From positions 186,001 to 250,000 of the forward strand of contig NZ_NQKW01000002.1 in NCBI RefSeq assembly GCF_002252625.1: a DNA stretch of 64,000 nucleotides, given 5' to 3'. Origin of the DNA: Synechococcus sp. 1G10. GTDB lineage: Bacteria; Cyanobacteriota; Cyanobacteriia; PCC-6307; Cyanobiaceae. The position numbers were made by a program, and so were the translations under genes. The notes under the pieces are model-generated. The model did no database searches, was not told the origin of the DNA, and saw only the letters and a program-made list of their open reading frames with translations. This document shows, piece by piece, positions 58,759-64,000 of this stretch. The first letter of the stretch is position 1, and each line of letters begins with the position of its first letter.

Positions 58759-59334
58759 TCAGGCCGCAGGCACCAGAATCATCAGACCGCAACTTCCATA
58801 GCGCCGCTGGTCGCTGAGCTGCCAGCCGGAAGGAATCTCCGGGAAAATCTCGCTTGAGCATTCCCACAGCAGTCTTCCCCCTGCGGCCAGCCAGCCGGCC
58901 GCGGCCACCGCTTCGGCAATCGGGGCATGAAGACCTGATGCGTAGGGGGGATCGGCGTAGATCAGATCGAAGCCGCCCGCCGCTTCCTCCCCCAACTGTT
59001 GCTCTGGGCCAGGCATCAGCCACCGCGGCAGGTCTGCTCTGATCACCCGTAGGTCGCTGGCCGGATTCACACCAGCCTTGACGGCCTCCAGATTGCGACG
59101 GGCGATGTCGAGGGTGGTCCGGTTGTGATCCAGGGCTACAACCAGCTTGGCGCCTCTTTGCAGGGCCTCGCAGCCCATCACCCCGCTGCCGCAGCAGAGA
59201 TCGAGCCAGCGGCAACCACTCAGTTCACTCGCCAGCAGATTGAGCACCGCCAAGCGCACTCTTGAGGCGGTCGGGCGGGTGTGCTGCCCTGGCGGACTGA
59301 GCAGTTTCCGCCCGCCACTCAGCCGCAGGCTCAC
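58759..59334 (-). CDS. rsmD: 16S rRNA (guanine966-N2)-methyltransferase
   Basis: A 191-residue Rossmann methyltransferase. SAM site: LDLCCGSGVMGCEALQRGA. The catalytic DPPY (YADPPYASG) is present, placing it in the N6/N2 family. It methylates G966 of 16S rRNA. It overlaps hisH by 4 bases and is the last gene of a trxA-LOG-hisH-rsmD series. Confidence 0.93.
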   Translation of the reverse strand: MSLRLSGGRKLLSPPGQHTRPTASRVRLAVLNLLASELSGCRWLDLCCGSGVMGCEALQRGAKLVVALDHNRTTLDIARRNLEAVKAGVNPASDLRVIRADLPRWLMPGPEQQLGEEAAGGFDLIYADPPYASGLHAPIAEAVAAAGWLAAGGRLLWECSSEIFPEIPSGWQLSDQRRYGSCGLMILVPAA

Positions 59335-59963
59335 GTCCCGCCCTCTTCCACCCAGCCCAGCCAGCGCTCAAGCATGCGCTGCCCTTGGGGGCCAGACTTT
59401 TCCGGGTGAAACTGGCAGGCCGCCAGGGCTCCCTGCCACACCGCCGCGGTCACCGGCTGATCGGCGAAAAGCACCTCTGCCGTGGTGCAGGCCGGGTCAT
59501 CGGGAGCGGCGGCGTAGGAGTGCACGAAATAGACCCAGGCGGCCGAATGGCCCTCGGGGAGCAAGGGGCTCGGATTGGTGGAGATCAGGGGAGCCCAGCC
59601 CATGTGGGGAATCGGATGCCCCGGACTGGACGGCAGGGCCCGCACCCTGCCCTTGAGCAGCCCGAGGCCTGGCGCTTTTCCCTCGTCGCTCCCCTCGAAC
59701 AGCAACTGCAGCCCCAGGCAGATCCCCAGCAGGGGGCGTTCCCTGGCGCTCCACTCCCGCAGGGGATCCGCCAGACCGGCCAGGTGAAGACGCTCCATGG
59801 CCGGATCGAATGAACCCACCCCCGGCAGGATCAGGGCGGCGCACTCCTCCATCGCGGGGGCATCCAGTACGTGAATCAGCTCGGCGCCAAGACGCTCCAC
59901 GGCCCTGGCCACCGAATGCAGGTTGCCCATGCCGTAATCGATCAGGCCGATCCGCAGGCTCAT
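59331..59963 (-). CDS. hisH: Imidazole glycerol phosphate synthase subunit HisH
   Basis: A 210-residue class I glutamine amidotransferase. Nucleophile Cys82 (GICLGLQLLF), with His186 and Glu188 (FHPEK) completing the triad. It starts MSLRIGLIDYGMGNLHSV. It supplies ammonia to HisF, encoded elsewhere, in histidine synthesis. It overlaps the LOG gene by 4 bases and rsmD by 4 bases. Confidence 0.96.
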   Translation of the reverse strand: MSLRIGLIDYGMGNLHSVARAVERLGAELIHVLDAPAMEECAALILPGVGSFDPAMERLHLAGLADPLREWSARERPLLGICLGLQLLFEGSDEGKAPGLGLLKGRVRALPSSPGHPIPHMGWAPLISTNPSPLLPEGHSAAWVYFVHSYAAAPDDPACTTAEVLFADQPVTAAVWQGALAACQFHPEKSGPQGQRMLERWLGWVEEGGT

Positions 59964-61015
59964 GGCTGTGGTTCCAGACAGTTGCGTTGCTCCGGATGGA
60001 TCAGGTCATCGCAACGGGGCAGATCGAGGGCGTTGATGGTGGCGATGAGCTGGTAAAGGCGGCCGACGCAGCGTTGATCGAAGTCGAAGTGAAGGCAGGG
60101 GCGCAGGCGATCGTTGTCGTCGCAGCTTTCCCCCAGCTCGAAATCGCCGCTTCGCAGCAGATCCTGGAAGCCGGAGCGGATGGCCAGCAGATCAGCCTCC
60201 GCCAGCGGCACGTGCAGAAGCAGCTCCAGCCCATCGTCGGTGACTCGGGTGGTGTGGAACACCCGGTAGAAGTGCCGGATCAGCTCGATCGCCTCGCGGG
60301 CAGAGCTGGCGTGGCTGAGCAGGCCCCTGTCGTCTGGTCCGATCAATCCGTCGCTCTCGAGGCCGCTGAGGAGGTCCTGAGGCCAGTCCTGCCAGAGCTC
60401 ATGGCCCGGCGGCGCCAGCAGCACCACCGGAATCGGAGCGGTGCGTCCTGTCTGGATCAGGGTGAGTGCTTCGAACAGTTCATCGAGGGTGCCGAAGCCG
60501 CCAGGGAGTACCACCAGGGCATCGCTCTCACGCAGGAAGAAAAGTTTGCGTGTGAAAAAGTAACGAAAATGAACCAGGCGGTCGCCGGCTGCTGCGACAT
60601 AGGGGTTGGGTTCCTGCTCAAAGGGCAGCTGGATGTTGAGCCCGAAGCTGTGCTCCGCTCCCGCTCCCCGGTTCGCCGCTTCCATCACCCCGCCGCCAGC
60701 GCCGGTGATCACATCAAAGCCGCTGGCCATGGCCTCACGGCCGACCTCCTCGGCCAGCTGGTAGGTGGAGCTCTCCGGCAGGCTGCGGGCTGATCCGAAC
60801 ACCGCCACCTTGCGGGTGGTGCGGTGGGGATGGAAGGCAGCCAGGGCCTCATGCAGATCGCTGAGGGCACCGCAGATCAGCTGCCAGTCGTCGGTGTGAT
60901 CGGCAATGCTGGCCATCTCCAGGATCGAGTGAAGCGAGCGCTCGATCAGCAGGCGATGGGGGTTGTTGACCAGGGAATGGCCCAACCGCTCCAGTGAGGG
61001 AGAGGCTGGGGACAT
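59960..61015 (-). CDS. LOG-family (YgdH-like) nucleotide hydrolase
   Basis: A 351-residue protein with the LOG signatures GGVMEAANRGA and PGGFGTLDELFEAL, and AVFGSARSLPES before them. It is clearly longer than the 190-residue cytokinin-activating LOG proteins, with an N-terminal extension (about 90 residues) and a C-terminal one, and is closer to the Ppnn/YgdH-type long form that hydrolyses nucleotide monophosphates. Function here is unproven. It lies 36 bases from trxA and overlaps hisH by 4. Confidence 0.85.
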   Translation of the reverse strand: MSPASPSLERLGHSLVNNPHRLLIERSLHSILEMASIADHTDDWQLICGALSDLHEALAAFHPHRTTRKVAVFGSARSLPESSTYQLAEEVGREAMASGFDVITGAGGGVMEAANRGAGAEHSFGLNIQLPFEQEPNPYVAAAGDRLVHFRYFFTRKLFFLRESDALVVLPGGFGTLDELFEALTLIQTGRTAPIPVVLLAPPGHELWQDWPQDLLSGLESDGLIGPDDRGLLSHASSAREAIELIRHFYRVFHTTRVTDDGLELLLHVPLAEADLLAIRSGFQDLLRSGDFELGESCDDNDRLRPCLHFDFDQRCVGRLYQLIATINALDLPRCDDLIHPEQRNCLEPQP

Positions 61016-61050
61016 CAGTGAAGATGGGGCGAGGGAAGCTGGAGGAATGC

Positions 61051-61374
61051 TCAGAGGTATTTGGCGATCGTGCCGGAAAGGGTGTTCTTGGGAACCGCGC
61101 CCACAACAGTGTCAACTTTCTGGCCACCCTTGAAGATCATCAGGGTGGGGATGCTGCGGATGCCGTACTGGCTGGCGACGTTGGGGTTCTCGTCGGTGTT
61201 GAGTTTGTAGACCTTCAGCTTGCCCTCGAATTCCTTGGCGATTTCGTCGACGATCGGGGCCACCATGCGGCAGGGGCCGCACCAAGGGGCCCAGAAATCC
61301 ACCAGCACGGGCACGTCACTCTTGAGCACATCCAGCTCAAAGGAAGCATCGGTGACGGCAGTGGCGCTGGACAT
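61051..61374 (-). CDS. trxA: Thioredoxin
   Basis: A 107-residue thioredoxin with the active site W31-C32-G33-P34-C35 and a cis-Pro region (RSIPTLMIF). The start at 61374 ([11 protein letters not shown]) is supported by family length; a longer frame to 61443 runs into the spacer. It reduces target disulphides in the cytosol under light control via thioredoxin reductase. The Yfr1 sRNA gene is just upstream on the same strand. Confidence 0.97.
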   Translation of the reverse strand: MSSATAVTDASFELDVLKSDVPVLVDFWAPWCGPCRMVAPIVDEIAKEFEGKLKVYKLNTDENPNVASQYGIRSIPTLMIFKGGQKVDTVVGAVPKNTLSGTIAKYL

Positions 61375-61455
61375 CCGAGGGAGGAGACAAGGTGCCTGGA
61401 ATCTAGCAACGAGGATCCTGAATCCCCGATAACCGCGGGGCAACCGTAGGAAGAC

Positions 61456-61517
61456 AAAATGCCCGGGCGCGCCGGGCGGGTTGGTGTGAGGAGTGTGCGA
61501 GCCGGAGCCCCCACACC
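61456..61517 (-). ncRNA. yfr1: Yfr1 small regulatory RNA
   Basis: The guaB-trxA spacer holds the exact Yfr1 core ACTCCTCACAC on the minus strand (61494-61484), unpaired between two hairpins. 5' hairpin: GTGTG pairs with CACAC (or GTG with CAC, which frees the whole core), one mismatch, then GGGC pairs with GCTC (one G-U pair) around a C-UCCG-G tetraloop. 3' hairpin: GCCCGG pairs with CCGGGC around CGCGC (61461-61477), followed by ATTTT, a Rho-independent terminator. The total is about 62 nt. The gene position between guaB and trxA is the known one for picocyanobacteria. In Prochlorococcus Yfr1 base-pairs with porin (som) mRNAs. The exact 5' end is inferred. Confidence 0.93.
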
Positions 61518-61588
61518 TTGAGGTTAACGCCCATCTTCGCCGCGATTCTGTCGTTTCAGGCCGGAATCAACAGCCCAGGTGCGGGGGG

Positions 61589-62755
61589 TTACTTACCCAT
61601 GCCCAGCTGCTGGGCTTTCTGATACACCTTCCCCTCGGTGAGCAGGGATGGGGCCACCACCACCTCGACCTGTTGCATCTCCTTGATGGTGCGCGCACCA
61701 AGAGTGCCCATCGAAGTACGCAGGGCGCCGAGCAGGTTCTGGGTGCCGTCGTCGAGGCTGGCCGGCCCGCGCAGGATCTTCTCCAGACTGCCAGTGGTTC
61801 CCACGCTGATCCTGGTGCCCCTGGGCAGCACCGGACTGGGGGTGGCCATGCCCCAGTGGAAGCCTCGCCCGGGGGCTTCGCTGGCCCGCGCGATCGGCGA
61901 GCCGATCATCACCGCATCGGCGCCGCAGGCGATGCATTTGCAGATGTCACCACCGGTGACGATGCCGCCGTCGGCGACGATCGGCACGTAAACACCTGTC
62001 TCCCGCTCGTGATCGTCGCGGGCGGAGGCGCAATCGGCCACCGCCGTGGCCTGGGGGATGCCCACGCCCAGCACGCCCCTTGACGTGCAGGCGGCGCCGG
62101 GGCCGATACCCACCATCACGGCGGCCGCGCCCGCGCGCATCAGCTCGAGAGCCACGTCGTAGGTGACACAGTTGCCGATCACCACGGGAATGCCGAAATC
62201 ACGGCAGAGGGTGGCCAGATCGAGGGTCGCGCGTCCGGCCGGGCCGATGTGATCGGTGGAGACCACCGTGGCCTGGACGAAGAAGAGGTCAGCGCCAGCT
62301 TCTGCCACCGCCTGGCCGAAGCGCAGGGCCGCGGCTGGGGTGGCGCTGACGGCGGCGATGCCACCGGCGGTCTTGATCGCCGCAATGCGCTGGCGGATCA
62401 GGTCTTCGCGCACGGGCTGGGCGTAGAGCTCCTGCATCAGGGGCACGAAGGCCTCCTTGCCCACCGCAGCGATGCGATCCAGGATTGGATTCGGGTCGTC
62501 GTAGCGGCACTGGACCCCCTCCAGGTTCAACACCCCCAGGGCCCCGAGCCGGGAGAGTTCCACCGCCATCGATACATCCACCACACCGTCCATGGCGCTG
62601 GCGATGATCGGGATTTCCCTCTCGATGCCACCGATGGTCCAGCGGCTATCGGTCACCTCGGGATCCACGGTGCGACCGCCGGGTACCAGGGCGATCTCGT
62701 CGATCCCATAGGCGCGGCGGACGGTTCGGGATCGGCCTAACTGAATGGACACCAC
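61589..62755 (-). CDS. guaB3: IMP dehydrogenase-like protein, GuaB3 type
   Basis: A 388-residue (beta/alpha)8 protein starting [23 protein letters not shown], a hallmark of the cyanobacterial/actinobacterial GuaB3 branch that lacks CBS domains. The catalytic-Cys loop is [15 protein letters not shown], and the flap contains [18 protein letters not shown]. Typical IMPDH would oxidise IMP to XMP; GuaB3's exact role is debated. Two GTG starts (62755 and 62752) differ by one residue. The downstream spacer carries Yfr1. Confidence 0.93.
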   Translation of the reverse strand: MVSIQLGRSRTVRRAYGIDEIALVPGGRTVDPEVTDSRWTIGGIEREIPIIASAMDGVVDVSMAVELSRLGALGVLNLEGVQCRYDDPNPILDRIAAVGKEAFVPLMQELYAQPVREDLIRQRIAAIKTAGGIAAVSATPAAALRFGQAVAEAGADLFFVQATVVSTDHIGPAGRATLDLATLCRDFGIPVVIGNCVTYDVALELMRAGAAAVMVGIGPGAACTSRGVLGVGIPQATAVADCASARDDHERETGVYVPIVADGGIVTGGDICKCIACGADAVMIGSPIARASEAPGRGFHWGMATPSPVLPRGTRISVGTTGSLEKILRGPASLDDGTQNLLGALRTSMGTLGARTIKEMQQVEVVVAPSLLTEGKVYQKAQQLGMGK

Positions 62756-62823
62756 TGGGGTTTCTGCAGTCGGGACAAGCTATCAACCGGTCTGGCCCGC
62801 TCCAGGCTGCAATGAACCTGGCC

Positions 62824-63462
62824 TCAGGGCTGGCCGCGGAACGACGCCCAGCGCTCCCGCCACGAGGCCAGCAGCTTCTGGCGGTCGCTGCTGCGCACCA
62901 GGCGCGTGACCCCGAAGCGGCTCAGCCAGAACACCCCGGCCAGCTCCAGCAGTCCGGGAACCAGGGGCAGGCTTTCAATCGCTCCCAGCAGGGCGGCGTA
63001 GATCCTGAGCAGCAGTAGCAGGACCACAAAGCCCGCCAGCAGCTTCAGGGGGCCGCTGTACTGCTTCAGCTGCTGCTGGAAGTCAGCGCGGCTGAAGAAG
63101 TCACGGACCTTGCCCGTGAGCAGCTCCCACTCTCCACCTCCCTCCCCGTCGATGCTTGCTTCGCTGGCCGGGATGTGCAGGGTTGTGGCCACGGCTGGAT
63201 CGGCCGAGGGCTCAACAAACGATGCGGGCGCAGGTTCAGGCTCAGCAGGCGGTGGAGTTTCAAGCTCCTCGATTGGTTGCGGATCGGGCTCCACGGTGGA
63301 GTCGGCACCAGCCCTCGGCTCGCCATCAGTGCTCACCTCTTCCTCGCTTGCTGATGGACCAGGGCCAGGCTCAGCGCTGAGATCAGCCTCGCTGAGTGGG
63401 GGCGTTGATGGCAGGTCCTGGCCCTCTTCGGGCTCATGGGACGCAGCAGAGGACTCGACCAC
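62824..63462 (-). CDS. CAAD/CURT1-like thylakoid protein
   Basis: A 212-residue protein. The first 110 residues are acidic, Pro/Glu/Ser-rich and disordered. A CAAD-type domain follows: an amphipathic segment (TGKVRDFFSRADFQQQLKQY), then two close membrane helices (LLAGFVVLLLLLRIYAALLGAI; VPGLLELAGVFWLSRFG) and a conserved VTRLVRSSDRQKLL end. CAAD is found as an insertion in cyanobacterial aminoacyl-tRNA synthetases and in CURT1 thylakoid-curvature proteins. Start is a GTG. The domain call rests on pattern, not on a search. Confidence 0.83.
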   Translation of the reverse strand: MVESSAASHEPEEGQDLPSTPPLSEADLSAEPGPGPSASEEEVSTDGEPRAGADSTVEPDPQPIEELETPPPAEPEPAPASFVEPSADPAVATTLHIPASEASIDGEGGGEWELLTGKVRDFFSRADFQQQLKQYSGPLKLLAGFVVLLLLLRIYAALLGAIESLPLVPGLLELAGVFWLSRFGVTRLVRSSDRQKLLASWRERWASFRGQP

Positions 63463-63543
63463 CGGTTGACGCGCGAAAACGCGGGTGGAGCTTACGCTGT
63501 TTCCTCCGGCTTGTCCCCGCCGCTGCCGCGGTTGCTGCGGCGC

Positions 63544-64000
63544 TCAGCCCTCGAGCGGAATCAGGCCCGGGCGGTCACTCAAGGGGAGCAGGGGAAGCCT
63601 CAGGGGAAATGAGCCATCGCGTAGGCGCTGGATCAGCCCGGAGCTGATCTCCTCAGCCAGGCGGGGGCTGTGGGCAGGTGCGCAGCGCAGGCGGCGGGCG
63701 TCCACCTGGATCTCGCCGGCGAGCAGGTGGCTGTAGGGAACGAAGCCGAAGCTCGGTCGGATGCGGCGGGGAATCGAGAAATCCAGCACGGGTGCCTCGA
63801 GCTGGTCGTCGCGGCAGGCCGCCTGGCGGGCCACGGCCAGGTTGATCAGGGGAACCGGTGCCGCGATCGCCACCAGCAGGGCACTGCCATGGCCTTCGAA
63901 GTGGCAGGGGCGGATCCACGCAGCCCTCAGCTCCGCCAGATCGACGCTCACCGCCGCCACGGCCCCCGGCCCGCGGGCATGGCCGCTCGGCAGCCGCCGG
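63544..64000 (-). CDS. HcyBio (DUF39)-type protein, C-terminal part (5' end outside window)
   Basis: The minus frame is open from the window edge (RRLPSGHARGPGAVAAVSVDL...), so the N-terminal part lies upstream. The visible 150 or so residues resemble the C-terminus of the homocysteine-biosynthesis (HcyBio/DUF39) family: HGSALLVAIAAPVPLINLAVARQAA, DDQLEAPVLDFSIPRRIRPSFGFVPYSHLLAGEI and AEEISSGLIQRLRDGSFPLRLP. In methanogens this family makes homocysteine from aspartate semialdehyde and sulphide. The role in cyanobacteria is unclear. Confidence 0.68.
   Translation of the reverse strand, partial: RRLPSGHARGPGAVAAVSVDLAELRAAWIRPCHFEGHGSALLVAIAAPVPLINLAVARQAACRDDQLEAPVLDFSIPRRIRPSFGFVPYSHLLAGEIQVDARRLRCAPAHSPRLAEEISSGLIQRLRDGSFPLRLPLLPLSDRPGLIPLEG

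Overview
The window looks like a stretch of core chromosome from a high-GC picocyanobacterium of the Cyanobium / freshwater-brackish Synechococcus type. The taxon is an inference from gene content and order. Photosystem I (psaF, psaJ), cytochrome b6f (petA, petC, petG), a High-Light-Inducible-type protein, Mg-chelatase ChlI, a CAAD/CURT1-like protein, cyAbrB, GuaB3, DUF3067 and DUF3370 are cyanobacterial markers. The G+C-rich codon use, GTG/TTG starts and very short spacers fit the picocyanobacterial clade. Genes are tightly packed, often with 4-nt or 1-nt overlaps. I see no insertion sequence, prophage, CRISPR array, integrase or rRNA operon.

Layout. 1-4.5 kb: the 3' end of topA, a lipoprotein, a DUF2232 membrane protein, a CobT-like protein and a solute-binding-like protein. 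4.5-8.2 kb: an aldo/keto reductase with a ferredoxin-like tail, a DUF151 nuclease, riboflavin synthase, a DUF308 membrane protein and cyAbrB. 8.2-17.8 kb: the respiratory module ctaCDE (minus), divergent from ctaA-ctaB, an ABC-2 exporter, a low-complexity protein and nanE. 17.8-27.6 kb: groL without groES, fabG, a K+-channel-like protein, a GT9 glycosyltransferase, ispD, ldcA, ubiA, ppx and a TerB-like protein. 27.6-35.5 kb: tRNA-Val, cobM, lgt, petA and petC, then DUF3067, tatC, rqcH, gmk and psaFJ. 35.5-41.7 kb: tsaD, hli, pilT, wecB, a membrane-fusion protein and ychF.

41.7-50 kb is the most accessory-looking part. It holds an SDR enzyme, a wrecked O-methyltransferase gene, an isolated Anbu proteasome-like protease, an MFS carrier, an alpha/beta hydrolase with a DUF1400-like N-terminus, and half of a peptide-type ABC importer. 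50-64 kb returns to core genes: hom, sufE, 5-FCL, ruvC, chlI, DUF3370, a beta-lactamase-fold hydrolase, trmJ, cytM, petG, rsmD, hisH, LOG, trxA, the small RNA Yfr1, guaB3, CAAD and the C-terminal part of an HcyBio-type protein.

Functional links. The Tat-dependent Rieske protein sits close to tatC. cta structural genes face the haem A genes. Lgt and LdcA serve the envelope. psaF-psaJ form a PSI operon with a clear terminator. guaB3-Yfr1-trxA is a known picocyanobacterial arrangement. I found no clearly new multigene system. The best leads are Yfr1 with its structure, the methyltransferase relic, the solitary Anbu, the potassium-channel homologue with a degenerate selectivity filter, and several structured leaders.
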